DNA of 39,199 nucleotides from Candidatus Nanoarchaeia archaeon (GCA_028713045.1 JAQTOY010000004.1:1-39199), one strand, 5' to 3'. Shown: positions 7,988 to 18,170, counted from the stretch's first letter. A program made the numbers and translations. The notes: generated by a model from the sequence alone, not told the origin.

Positions 7988-10609
7988 TTATTTAGCCTTT
8001 CTTCTTGGCTTTCTTCTTGTCAAAAGAATGATTATTAGAATAATTGCGATTAATGCAATTAGTCCTGTGATTGCATAAAGAATATAATTGATATTCCAGT
8101 TCAATCTTGATTGAATTAGATTGTTTAGATTTTGTGTTTGTGATGATTGGTTTGTCTGTGTTCTTGATGAATATATTTCTGGTTCATAATTCATAGTTGT
8201 TCTTCTTGTTTGTGTCTGTTCATTTATTGTATCACAATCAATCTCATCTCCATCTTCATCATAGCAGATTTCATTATCTGATGAAGAATCGCTTGATGAT
8301 TTGCATACTGCTTCACCATCATCAATCTTGCATCCATGTTCGCATTCTTCATCCAATTCGTAAGTTATCCTGTTTTCGCATTTGTTTGTTGATGTTAGAT
8401 TATCAAATACACATTTTGGAGTTGTTATCTTTTCTGTCACATCGCCATTTCTGCATATGAATTCAGAGGAAGCATTTCCGCAATTTGAATCATTTTGACA
8501 AACTTGCTGATTGCAGACTCCATTAGAGCATCCGTTTGTACAGCTCTGGATTAAACGATCAGTTTCATTGTTTGTGCAAGTGCTTTGAGTTGTATTTGGA
8601 TTATTGCAGGTGAAGTCCTTATATTTTTGATAAACATTTCCATCTGCTTTGCAGAACCTTTCTCCAATATAACTATCGGTTCCACAATTGGAATCTTGGA
8701 CGCAGGTTATTTGTTGACCATTGCAGGTATTTGTAGTTGTATTGCATCCATTTGCACAGGTCTGGAATAATTCTTGGGTTGTTGTTTCAAAACAAGAACC
8801 AAGAGAACATCCGAAATTATGCAAATCTTTGTAAATATTATCATTTTCACAGTAAGCATTTGAGTAATAATTATCTGGGCAGGTTTCCATTAGGAATGGC
8901 CAAAGATGGTCGGAGCAATAAGCTTCTTTTGTTCCGGGATTATGACAAGTAAATATTATAAAATCCTGGAAGATTTGGTCTCCAATGCAGTAATTTGGAT
9001 CTCCTGCGCAACCATCTGTTCCGCAATCAGAATTATTAGAACAAACTGGAGGAACACAAATATTATCTACACAAAATTCTCCTTGCGGACATTCATCATC
9101 ATCAGTGCATTCTGGTTGATTGCATTCTCCGTTTTCGCATCCATATTCACAATCATCTACTTTTCTTTCTTCTATTGAGAATGTGCAGGTGCTTTGAGAA
9201 GTGTCTGGATTATTGCAAGTGAATGTCTTATAATTTTGATAAACATTTCCATCTGCTTTGCAGAACCTTTCTCCAACATAACCGTCTGTTCCACATTCAG
9301 AATTATCTGAGCATAAAGAGATGCATGCATGATTAACACATCCATTTGCGCATTCTTCAACAAGCTGTTTTGTTACATGCTCAAAGCAAGAACCTAAAGC
9401 GCAACCAAAATCATGAAAGTCTTTGTAAAGATTATCTCCTTCACAATAGTTTGCTGTTTCAGAATCTTCTGGACAAGTTTCCATTAAGAAGGGGCTAGTT
9501 TGATTTGAACAATAGGATTGTTCTGTTCCTGGATTATTACAAGTAAAATAAATAAAATCCTGGAAGATTTGGTCTCCAATGCAGTAATTTGGATCTCCTG
9601 CGCAACCATCTGTTCCGCAATCAGAATTAGTGTCGCAGACTATCTGATGATCGCATTGTCCATTAGTGCATGTGCTTGAACATTCTTCAACAAGTTCTTT
9701 TGTTATTATTTCGCCACAAATTCCGTTATCACATACTGGCTGATGCTTGTCTCTATAAACATTATCATTTTCGCAGTAATTATCAGAATAATGAACTGTT
9801 CCGCAATCAGACGCTTCATCACATTCAGGTTCTTCAGGAATTATTAATATTTCCTGCTTTGAATCCTGATTAAACGAAAGACATTTTGGCTCATTATTTA
9901 CTGTTGTATAAATTTTTATTATGTAAGTTCCTGGTTCGGTTATGTTTGGAACTGAGAATGTCAAATCTTTTAATTCAGAAGGCAAAAAGTTCAGAGATCT
10001 TGTTTCAGTATAGATAGTCTCATTGTCTTTTTCTATTCTAAGAGTTGTCTGTGCATTTGCAGAATAGATTGTAATTAATTCTGTTGGAAGATAGTCCAAA
10101 GGTCCTGCACTTGAAACAGGAGCCCTAACTTGTGTGTCAACATAGATTATATTATTTAGATAATCAAAATCCATTGACATCACTTTTGAAGTGCAGACTT
10201 CTTTTCTAGTTAAATAATCATTATAAGGACCAACAGGGTCATTTGGATTTGTTCCCCACCAGTCTGCTGCGATTTCATATGGAATATAACCCTCTTTATA
10301 GACATAAACTCCATAACCATATTGGGATTGAAGGGTTGTTGGATAGACCAGTCTCATAAAATCGCTGGTTGATGTAAGTATGTTTGGCCATAATCTTCCT
10401 GAAACTGTCTGGCAGTTATCAGAAGAGCAGACAAATCCTATAACATTAACATTTGTTATTGGAGTGTTTGTTGTAACCAAAGTTCCATCTGGTTTTATTG
10501 TTCCATATCTAAAATAATTATCTTCATATCTCTGAGCTGAGATTGCAGGTAAAACTAAAGTTGCTAATATTATTGAAAATGCAAGTATTGAAAATAATTT
10601 TTGTTTCAT
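7988..10609 (-). CDS. large secreted Cys-rich repeat surface protein with C-terminal TM anchor
   Basis: Signal peptide (LFSILAFSIILATLVLPAISA), many C-x-x-x-S-x-CGTD repeats, Ser/Gln-rich linker, then TM and RRKPRRKAK. Confidence 0.8.
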   Translation of the reverse strand: MKQKLFSILAFSIILATLVLPAISAQRYEDNYFRYGTIKPDGTLVTTNTPITNVNVIGFVCSSDNCQTVSGRLWPNILTSTSDFMRLVYPTTLQSQYGYGVYVYKEGYIPYEIAADWWGTNPNDPVGPYNDYLTRKEVCTSKVMSMDFDYLNNIIYVDTQVRAPVSSAGPLDYLPTELITIYSANAQTTLRIEKDNETIYTETRSLNFLPSELKDLTFSVPNITEPGTYIIKIYTTVNNEPKCLSFNQDSKQEILIIPEEPECDEASDCGTVHYSDNYCENDNVYRDKHQPVCDNGICGEIITKELVEECSSTCTNGQCDHQIVCDTNSDCGTDGCAGDPNYCIGDQIFQDFIYFTCNNPGTEQSYCSNQTSPFLMETCPEDSETANYCEGDNLYKDFHDFGCALGSCFEHVTKQLVEECANGCVNHACISLCSDNSECGTDGYVGERFCKADGNVYQNYKTFTCNNPDTSQSTCTFSIEERKVDDCEYGCENGECNQPECTDDDECPQGEFCVDNICVPPVCSNNSDCGTDGCAGDPNYCIGDQIFQDFIIFTCHNPGTKEAYCSDHLWPFLMETCPDNYYSNAYCENDNIYKDLHNFGCSLGSCFETTTQELFQTCANGCNTTTNTCNGQQITCVQDSNCGTDSYIGERFCKADGNVYQKYKDFTCNNPNTTQSTCTNNETDRLIQSCTNGCSNGVCNQQVCQNDSNCGNASSEFICRNGDVTEKITTPKCVFDNLTSTNKCENRITYELDEECEHGCKIDDGEAVCKSSSDSSSDNEICYDEDGDEIDCDTINEQTQTRRTTMNYEPEIYSSRTQTNQSSQTQNLNNLIQSRLNWNINYILYAITGLIALIAIILIIILLTRRKPRRKAK

Positions 10610-10615
10610 TTTAAT

Positions 10616-11860
10616 TTAATCAGAGCCTACTCCTCTTCCACCTCCAAAACTATCTAATCCTCCGCCTTCTCCTCCTCTATCTCCTCCGCTGAAAGAATCT
10701 TCACCTGGACCTCCGTTTCTTCCTCCTCCTGAAGTGTATGTTTTTGTTGTTGTTTTTTTAACAACAACTGGGACAAATCTTGACCATCCTCTTAAAAGAT
10801 GCAACAATTCGCTGCCTCTGTCCTTGCTTGTGCAAAAACTTGCAAAATTAGGGCCTACGCAAAAGCCATAAGCCGCATTATCTAAGAAAACAACTCCTTG
10901 TCCGCTAGGTCTGTTGCATCCATCAAATAATGGTACAAAAGCAAGTTGGCTGCTTCTAGTCCTTGCTGAATTATCTAAAACTGATGTTGTTAAAGCCTGA
11001 TGTCTTGGAAGTGAAGTTATTAAAGTAGTATCTGTTGAGAATAGTGCATCTTTCGGAGCTTTTTTTCCTTCTACATAAGCAACCAATCCATCAACACCAT
11101 CAACTGCAACAGCTACTGCAGGAGTTACATATCCATAAGGTCCTGCGAAAAAAGCTGTTGATGCAAAAAGCCCATCTAAACCAGTATCTAATAAATATCT
11201 TAAATCTTTTCTTCTTTTTTCTGCTCTGAATTCAGGCTGATTAAAATCTATTTCAATATAATAATCATCTTTTCTTCTAAGATTTTTTGTAACTTTAGAA
11301 GCTTCTTTTACACGTATTACGAAATTACGGTTTTCAGAGTTTGAATAAGCCTGCACAAGATATAATCCATCATCCCTTGATAATTTGTTGCCAGGGGTTC
11401 TTGGTGAAAGAGTATCTTCCCTGCTTGCAGTTCCTAAATCATAAGTTGTAGTTCTTGCATCTTCTGGAACCTGAGTCATTAATTGCTGCATTACGTATAA
11501 ACTGATATCATTTCCTCTTGCATTAAAAGGTCCGCTTGTATCAAGAGTTCTTTCAAAAGTTGCTTGAGTATTTCCAGGTTCTTGATATACAAAAGATATT
11601 CTTTGAGGGGCTAAATTTCCATTATAAGTATCATATAATCTTCTTGATTCATCCAGAGGAAGATGTTCTCCTGAATCAAGAGAGACTGGTGCTGCTGGCT
11701 GATTTGCCATTGATTCTAATATTCTGACATTTGCATTTGGAACTCTTCCATTTACTTTTGCAGCATTATAATTTGCAGTTACGCATCCTGCGCTTGACAA
11801 TCCTGCTACTCCAAATAATGCTGCTGCGCCGTATGCTAAAAATTGTCTTCTTGTGTTCAT
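10616..11860 (-). CDS. Tat-exported putative lipoprotein, unknown function
   Basis: MNTRRQFLAYGAAALFGVAGLSSAGC: twin-arginine motif and lipobox-like SSAGC; Gly-rich C-terminus. Confidence 0.65.
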   Translation of the reverse strand: MNTRRQFLAYGAAALFGVAGLSSAGCVTANYNAAKVNGRVPNANVRILESMANQPAAPVSLDSGEHLPLDESRRLYDTYNGNLAPQRISFVYQEPGNTQATFERTLDTSGPFNARGNDISLYVMQQLMTQVPEDARTTTYDLGTASREDTLSPRTPGNKLSRDDGLYLVQAYSNSENRNFVIRVKEASKVTKNLRRKDDYYIEIDFNQPEFRAEKRRKDLRYLLDTGLDGLFASTAFFAGPYGYVTPAVAVAVDGVDGLVAYVEGKKAPKDALFSTDTTLITSLPRHQALTTSVLDNSARTRSSQLAFVPLFDGCNRPSGQGVVFLDNAAYGFCVGPNFASFCTSKDRGSELLHLLRGWSRFVPVVVKKTTTKTYTSGGGRNGGPGEDSFSGGDRGGEGGGLDSFGGGRGVGSD

Positions 11861-11861
11861 T

Positions 11862-12548
11862 TTATCTTATTTTTTCTTTTAATTGTTTAATTGAACCAGT
11901 ATGTCCAGTCACATGTAGATGATTATCAGGAGTCTGATAAGCAACAACTCCTGGAAAATTTTTGTAAGGTATTTTAAGAGAAAGTTGATATTGTCTTGCA
12001 AATTGAGCAAGAATATCGAGCTGAGTTGGTTGGTTAGGATCTCTTGTATTTTCCAACCATCTTGCAAAATCTTCAGGAACTCCTGCAAATACAGCCAAAT
12101 CATCAAAAGCACTTGGGTCAACAAATTTTGGTTGATAGCATGTTGCAATTCCTCGTGCAAGAGCGTATAGTTCGTCTCTTGTATCTATAAAACCCATTCC
12201 AGAAGCTGGAAGGAATTCAGCACCTTCAATCCTTGCAATAGGACTGCCTTTTTTATAACCAAGAAATCCTTTTTTTCCTTGAGTGATGCATGCAGTTGAT
12301 AATGGAAATTGAGGAAAATTAAGCATTCCAACTAAATTATGAATTTGTTGAGCTTCATATTTTCTATCTTGCTGATATTGATTATTAGTTGCAGCTCTTG
12401 GATTTAGAGTTGCTATAGGAGCAGTAACTGCAAAAGGTGATGCAGGAAGTAAGCTCTGCACCTCTAATTCTTGAGCACCAGCATAATCAGCTGCAATCAT
12501 TGTCGCTAATCCTGCAAATCCGGTTATTAATTTTTTTCTTAAAGTCAT
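11862..12548 (-). CDS. secreted hypothetical protein
   Basis: Internal start MTLRKKLITGFAGLATMIAADYAGAQ gives a signal peptide; gene abuts the 10616-11860 ORF. Confidence 0.6.
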   Translation of the reverse strand: MTLRKKLITGFAGLATMIAADYAGAQELEVQSLLPASPFAVTAPIATLNPRAATNNQYQQDRKYEAQQIHNLVGMLNFPQFPLSTACITQGKKGFLGYKKGSPIARIEGAEFLPASGMGFIDTRDELYALARGIATCYQPKFVDPSAFDDLAVFAGVPEDFARWLENTRDPNQPTQLDILAQFARQYQLSLKIPYKNFPGVVAYQTPDNHLHVTGHTGSIKQLKEKIR

Positions 12549-12683
12549 TTGTTGCTTCCTATCACCTTGTCTAAGTAGCAAATAAACGTAAAAAAGACCC
12601 TTTAAAAATAAATTGATAATTCAAAATATATTATGATAAGGATAAAAAAAATTGTCACTGATTGGGGAGTCAAAATTTTATCC

Positions 12684-12836
12684 AGAGCAAAAAAGAAAAC
12701 TACATCATTTATGATGCAGTTTAGATTACTTACTCTTTTTAGCTCAGTCTCACCAAATCCAATACAAACTCTACAGTTTACATTTGAGAATGCAAATATT
12801 TCTGACAGGTAAATTATAAATCCGAAGGATTTGGTG
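12684..12836. other. nested inverted-repeat element 2 (two tandem units)
   Basis: GAGCaAAAAAGA/TCTTTTTaGCTC enclosing AAACTaCATCA-TTTA-TGATGcAGTTT; CACCAAATCC/GGATTTGGTG enclosing AAACTCTACAGTTT. Confidence 0.5.
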
Positions 12837-12919
12837 ATTCTAATTTATTGAATAATTTTTATCACTATCCCAAGGTAATTTAGGATAACATTTAAATAGC
12901 CACTTTTTTTAAGATTTAT

Positions 12920-14728
12920 ATGGCAACTGAAAAACATAACACTTCTGAAAAATCAAATTTTGAAGCAACTCTTGATGACAGGAAATATCAGAGTCCCGAT
13001 ATCAAGGGAAAAATTCCCGGAGTGACTCCTGAACAGGAAAAAGAAATGGAAAAATCAAGAGCGGAAATTGAGGAATTAAAAAATTACATTCTTGAAAAAG
13101 TTAAATCAACAAGTGCAATTGGAATAATTCCGCCTCAGGCTGCAGTAATTTTTGATGATGAGAATGAATTGACAGAGGAAGAGAGGAAAAGAAAGCCTAT
13201 GCATCTACTCGTCCTGCTTCCTGATGACAAGGAAAAAGAATTTAATTCAATAAGAAATGATATTGTAAAAAAAATTGCAGATAACAAGCAGAATATCTGG
13301 TTGAATCTTTTTTTGGAAAAAGATTTGTGGGAAATCTGTCTGGATTCAAAATATGATGTTGTTGAAGCCATTGGAATGAGCTTTCCTTTGTTTGATAAGG
13401 GTGTTTTAGGTGGACTCCGAGTTGCTCAGATACATAAATCTCTTTGCTTGAAAAAATTTGAGAAATATGTTTATTCTTATGTTGTCTGGGGAAGCATGCC
13501 TAGAGGAAACATGACAAAGACAAGCGACATTGATGTTGGAATAATAATTGATGACACGGATGTAAAAAGAATGCCGCGTTTGGAATTAAAGGAAAAATTA
13601 AGGAATATAATCTATTCTTATGTAATGCAAGCAGAGGAAATGGCTGCCGTCAAGAACAAATTATCTCCTAATATTTATTTACTGACTGAATTCTGGGAAG
13701 GTGTAAAAGATGCAAATCCAATCTTCTATACTTTTTTAAGAGATGGTTTTCCAATATATGACCGAGGAGGATTTTTGCCATGGAAACTTTTATTGAAAAT
13801 GGGAAAAATAAAACCAACTCCAGAATCAATAGATATGTTCATGAGTTATGGGGACAAGACAAAAGAAATTGTAAAAAGAAGATTATTAGATATGGTAATT
13901 GGAGATATTTATTGGGGGGTTCTCACTCCGGCTCAAGCAATGCTTATGCTATATGGACTTCCTCCAACCACTCATAAAGAGACTCCTGCAGAATTCAGAA
14001 GAATCTTTGTTGAAAAAGAAAAGATGATTGAGAAAAAATATGCAGATATATTAGAGGAAATTGTTATCAAATATTACAAAGGATATGAACATGGAAAGAT
14101 AAAAGAAGTTGATGGCAAGACTGTTGATAGATTATTGAAGGATTCAGAAGATTTCCTTGAAAGATTAAGGAAATTAAGAGAGGATATTGAAAAGGAAATC
14201 CAGAAAAAGAATTTTGAGGAAATCTATTCAAATGTTTTTAAGATGCTTAAATCCTTGTTTGGAGAGAAAGCAGAAAATTCATTGATAAATGATTTTGAGA
14301 AAGAGATTGTTGCAAAAGGCAAGGGAAACCCAAAATATATTCATACTTTGAATGAATTATTGCATCTTAAAAAAGAATTAAAGACAAAGAAAATGCCTGG
14401 AAAATACGAGTTTGAAAACCTTAGGAAAGATTCTGTTTATTTGATTGAAGATCTTATTGAATACGCACAAAGAAAGGAACTTGGATTATTGGAAAAAACA
14501 AAAATTATTCTTACTTTCAAAGATAAGCATGCTGAATTATATTTAACAAAACCTGCATTTTTGGTTATTGGCGATAAAGTAAAGAAAATAACAGATAAGA
14601 TTGAAGGTTCTGACTTAAATGAATTAGACAGGGCCCTTGCAGAGCATAAAGGACAGAGATACAAGATTGATAATCATATGATGGATTTATTGAGGGCAGA
14701 GTTAGGTGATTTCGATATAAATCTCTAG
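12920..14728 (+). CDS. nucleotidyltransferase-domain protein with helical C-terminal region
   Basis: VVWGSMPRGNMTKTSDIDVGIIIDD matches GS..RG...SDID-type NTase (pol beta superfamily) motif; 602 aa. Confidence 0.75.
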   Translation: MATEKHNTSEKSNFEATLDDRKYQSPDIKGKIPGVTPEQEKEMEKSRAEIEELKNYILEKVKSTSAIGIIPPQAAVIFDDENELTEEERKRKPMHLLVLLPDDKEKEFNSIRNDIVKKIADNKQNIWLNLFLEKDLWEICLDSKYDVVEAIGMSFPLFDKGVLGGLRVAQIHKSLCLKKFEKYVYSYVVWGSMPRGNMTKTSDIDVGIIIDDTDVKRMPRLELKEKLRNIIYSYVMQAEEMAAVKNKLSPNIYLLTEFWEGVKDANPIFYTFLRDGFPIYDRGGFLPWKLLLKMGKIKPTPESIDMFMSYGDKTKEIVKRRLLDMVIGDIYWGVLTPAQAMLMLYGLPPTTHKETPAEFRRIFVEKEKMIEKKYADILEEIVIKYYKGYEHGKIKEVDGKTVDRLLKDSEDFLERLRKLREDIEKEIQKKNFEEIYSNVFKMLKSLFGEKAENSLINDFEKEIVAKGKGNPKYIHTLNELLHLKKELKTKKMPGKYEFENLRKDSVYLIEDLIEYAQRKELGLLEKTKIILTFKDKHAELYLTKPAFLVIGDKVKKITDKIEGSDLNELDRALAEHKGQRYKIDNHMMDLLRAELGDFDINL

Positions 14729-14856
14729 ATTTATATCGAACATTAAAAAACCTCTGAATGTTTTTTAATACTTTGATATTAACTTGTAATTAGAATCATA
14801 TAGATTTTAACTAAATTTCTTGCCTGTTTCATTAACTTTCAAAATTATTATTTATT

Positions 14857-14890
14857 ATTAATGTTATTCAGAATAAGTAAGGCGTGTTTG
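14857..14890 (+). repeat. dispersed intergenic family, copy C (degenerate)
   Basis: TTAATGTTATTCAGAATAAGTAAGGCGTGTTTG. Confidence 0.3.
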
Positions 14891-14933
14891 ATAATGTTTG
14901 TTGTTAAAACAAATAACTTAATTTTGTATACTT

Positions 14934-15491
14934 TTATCTATTAATGGCGACAGTTTGCCTTTGCAAAGAATTTCCCGTGCAATAATCATAAGCTCTTGAA
15001 AGAATATTCTTTCCAGGAGGGATATCATCTGCCCGCATGATGTAAAAAGATAAGGCTCTTAAACCATTACCAAAAGCTACTGAATAACTGCCTAATGAAC
15101 CTAATTCTTGCTTGGCATTATATACTTCTGAAGATGGATGAGACATATTGGCAGCTAACAAATTACTTAAAGAACAAAAACTAAAAAAATGACCATAGAC
15201 AACATTTTCAAGATCATATCCATAATTTCTTCTTGCTCTTGCATTTCTCGCTCTCCCTTCATCTGCTTCTTGATCTTTAAAAGAGTTCCAGTTTATTTGA
15301 GTTAATTTTGTAGAGACTGCAATCATTATGGCACCTAGAATAGGAGTCATACAAAACCCTCCGCTTACTTCAAAAATAGGTGCAGTTCCATTAAGAATCC
15401 TCGCCAAGTCTGTTTTAGTTCCTCCAGTTAAGTAATTCCAAGAATAAACTAGTCCATTGATGCCTCTCATTAGAAAATCATCAAGTCCCAT
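14934..15491 (-). CDS. hypothetical protein
   Basis: 185 aa, one candidate TM (FCMTPILGAIMIAVST); 11 bp downstream of the 15503-15916 gene. Confidence 0.5.
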   Translation of the reverse strand: MGLDDFLMRGINGLVYSWNYLTGGTKTDLARILNGTAPIFEVSGGFCMTPILGAIMIAVSTKLTQINWNSFKDQEADEGRARNARARRNYGYDLENVVYGHFFSFCSLSNLLAANMSHPSSEVYNAKQELGSLGSYSVAFGNGLRALSFYIMRADDIPPGKNILSRAYDYCTGNSLQRQTVAINR

Positions 15492-15502
15492 TTTTATAGA
15501 AA

Positions 15503-15916
15503 TCAGTTACTTTTTGGTTTAGCTTGTGCTTCTTTTGTCCTTTTTGCTCTTTCAGATTCTATTCTTGTTTCAATATCTACTCGTCTTGAACGCCAATCAT
15601 TTTTTTTATTTTGCAGATCTAATTCTTCCAACGTCCTTACACTTCTAAAAGAAGTTCCCTCTTGATTATCTGCGCTTAAAAGTTCAGTCCTTCCATCGCT
15701 CATTGTTGCTCTTGCAACAGGATTTTCACCATAATCACTCATATTGTAAATCTGTACTGAAGTTGGATAAGGAGGTAAATCTATTTTTTCTACAGAATCA
15801 CGGCGTCCACAACTGGAAAAAATTGCCCCTCCAACTAAGAAAGAAGCTACGCCAGTAATTATATGCGCTTTATAATCCTCTAAACTTCCCAATAAACCTC
15901 TATAAGCTTTAGCCAT
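15503..15916 (-). CDS. membrane-anchored hypothetical protein
   Basis: 137 aa with TM/lipobox-like IITGVASFLVGGAIFSSCG. Confidence 0.5.
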   Translation of the reverse strand: MAKAYRGLLGSLEDYKAHIITGVASFLVGGAIFSSCGRRDSVEKIDLPPYPTSVQIYNMSDYGENPVARATMSDGRTELLSADNQEGTSFRSVRTLEELDLQNKKNDWRSRRVDIETRIESERAKRTKEAQAKPKSN

Positions 15917-15963
15917 ATTATTTTTGATTTATATTTGTTTAAAAATATTATTATAATTAAGTA

Positions 15964-16011
15964 TCATTAATGTTTATGCAGAATTTGTTGTTAGGACAAG
16001 ATTTTTGAGCG
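15964..16011 (+). repeat. dispersed intergenic family, copy D
   Basis: CATTAATGTTTATGCAGAATTTGTTGTTAGGACAAGATTTTTG. Confidence 0.45.
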
Positions 16012-16118
16012 AGTATTAAAAATTTTATTGCTATCTTCTTAACTTAACTTGTATAACATTTATTAACGAATTAATATTGGACGAAAAGATTTTAATATAC
16101 AATTCTTTTAATTAATCT

Positions 16119-17135
16119 ATGAAAAAGAAAAGAGGAACTCCAAAAAGAACAAATTGGAAAAGAAGTCTTGGAATTGTATTATTATTTGTTGGAATTGGAT
16201 TTAGTTTCACAAGCAAAACCCTTACTGGAGCAGTCATTGGTTTAAGTGCTTTGAATCTCTTGGGAGTTTTTGGAATCTTAAGTTTTATTGCAGGTTTGAT
16301 TATTTTGTATTCGGCTACTCTTGAAGAAAGGACCGAGGGGATTGATGAAATTGTTGGAGAGGCGGAACATCTAATAAATGAGCAGAGACAAAAATTTAGA
16401 GCAAATCCTGCGTATGTTATCGGATTAGAGGATATTGAAAGAAAGTTATATGCTGATGTTGATGAGTATCATAGAGTTGAAACAAAGGGTGATAGCGGAT
16501 TGAGAAAAAAAATGTTAAAGAGATTAAGAAGAAGAGTAGATGGATTGAGAAGACGAGCTGAAACTTTTTTTGAACTTCCCAGACATGTTAAACATGATAA
16601 ACAAACTCATGAATCTCTTGTTGTTGATCTTCCAGATCAGTCTTTGTATGAATATGTTCCATTACAAGGTAAAAAAACCAAGATGGTTGAATTAGATGTT
16701 GTTCATTATACAGATAATCCTGCTTATTCTAATATAAAACGGGCTTTTGAAAGAGGCGAAGATGATGTAATGAAAAATGATCTCTCTGGATGGACTTATT
16801 TTGTTGCAGAGTCTCTTCCAGAAGGTTTGCCTATAAAGGAAGCCCGAAGAATTTTGGGAACTGGATTGCAGGACTATAGTGGAAAACAACAGGTTAGAAA
16901 CCCTAAGTATGAGATTAGATTTAAGATAAAAGTTCCAAAAGAAAGAGTTTTATTAAAAGATGAAAAATATACCCTCTGGGGTCATGGTCCCTTACCAGTA
17001 TTACCCGTAAGAAAATATGCTATTGCTGGAGGGATATCAAGAAAAGATATAGTTAGTGTTCCTGATGGAAGAAAGTACTTTTTTAAGGGCGCAGAATATG
17101 CTTCTTCTGGAGAAGAAAGATGGGCAAAATCTTAA
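16119..17135 (+). CDS. membrane protein with C-terminal HYD1-like (putative ADP-ribosyltransferase fold) domain
   Basis: Two N-terminal TM helices, charged linker, then VVHYTDNPAYSNIKRAF..GWTYFVAESLPEGLPIKEARRILGTGLQDY..YEIRFKIKVPKERVLL. Confidence 0.5.
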   Translation: MKKKRGTPKRTNWKRSLGIVLLFVGIGFSFTSKTLTGAVIGLSALNLLGVFGILSFIAGLIILYSATLEERTEGIDEIVGEAEHLINEQRQKFRANPAYVIGLEDIERKLYADVDEYHRVETKGDSGLRKKMLKRLRRRVDGLRRRAETFFELPRHVKHDKQTHESLVVDLPDQSLYEYVPLQGKKTKMVELDVVHYTDNPAYSNIKRAFERGEDDVMKNDLSGWTYFVAESLPEGLPIKEARRILGTGLQDYSGKQQVRNPKYEIRFKIKVPKERVLLKDEKYTLWGHGPLPVLPVRKYAIAGGISRKDIVSVPDGRKYFFKGAEYASSGEERWAKS

Positions 17136-17932
17136 TGTTCTTCAATAAATTCTCTTAAACGAATTCTTGCATTAGGATTTGTTGCTTCAGAGGCTAGAAT
17201 TTCTGCTTCTCGAATCATCCTTTCTCTTTCAGAATCGGTTCTTAAATCTCTGCTATATTCTTTTAATGCTGCTACAACTTCATCACCAGATTGATAGGAA
17301 GGGGAATCAAGCAGAGCAGTTAATTCTTGTGAAATTCTTGGTTGGCTTCTTGGATGATAAAGATGGTCTTTTTTTCCTGGAAAGGTTTGCTTTACTGGAA
17401 AAGTTAAAGAACCTTGTTCCAAAGTTTGAACATAATGTAGAGTTCTTGGAGGAATTCTTAAGATCTGTCCGGGAGAAAGTTCAACAATCTGGTAATTCGT
17501 ATCCTCTTCAACAGGCCTTAAATTAACAAAACTACTTCCACCTAATTGAACAATAGATTCCTCTGTTGTATGATAATGTTCATAAGTCCTCTCTCCAGAT
17601 GGCAAATATTGAACAAGGGCTACATGATTTAATCCATTTGCAAGAAAAAATGTTTTAGCAAAATTTTTTGTGCCGGATTCTGGCTCTAGTTTTCTAGGAT
17701 TATTTCTACCTCTAAAAAAATTCGGATTTAAAAAAACAGTTCCTCTTAAATCATCTTCTGCAAGAGCAACACTTCTCGTAAGTACCTCTCTTCCACAAGA
17801 AGTTAAATCTCTACGTGTATAGGCTACTAATTCAAAATCTCCTAGGCCCAATACTCGTAATCCCTTTTTATTTTCAGTGTATAATGAATCATGCAAAGAG
17901 GTATCAAGTGATATCGAAGGTAAACTTCTCAT
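17132..17932 (-). CDS. cupin-fold protein
   Basis: EHYHTTEESIVQLGGSSFVNLRP and LSPGQILRIPPRTLHYVQ match the two cupin motifs. Confidence 0.7.
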   Translation of the reverse strand: MRSLPSISLDTSLHDSLYTENKKGLRVLGLGDFELVAYTRRDLTSCGREVLTRSVALAEDDLRGTVFLNPNFFRGRNNPRKLEPESGTKNFAKTFFLANGLNHVALVQYLPSGERTYEHYHTTEESIVQLGGSSFVNLRPVEEDTNYQIVELSPGQILRIPPRTLHYVQTLEQGSLTFPVKQTFPGKKDHLYHPRSQPRISQELTALLDSPSYQSGDEVVAALKEYSRDLRTDSERERMIREAEILASEATNPNARIRLREFIEEH

Positions 17933-18122
17933 AAAGATATTTCAAAAATCTTCTTATTTAAACATTCTTTTAAATATTATTTATTGGACAGTGACTAAAA
18001 TAAATATATTATAAAATACCTAGTAATTTAATATAGATATTAAAAATCTTGCCGAATTTTTTTAGATTTTATTCTTCGATAGCTTTTTAAAGGTATTTTT
18101 CTAAGAGATTTAAAGCTTATAG

Positions 18123-18170
18123 CATTAATGTGATGTTATAATTTAAGAGTAAGAAGGTTCTTACTGCTTT
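18123..18170 (+). repeat. dispersed intergenic family, copy E
   Basis: CATTAATGTGATGTTATAATTTAAGAGTAAGAAGGTTCTTACTG. Confidence 0.35.

Noticed and set aside
8197-9178. Several plus-strand ORFs (8197, 8585, 8737, 8906)
   Set aside because: Antisense to the long Cys-repeat protein 7988-10609; no independent start signals.
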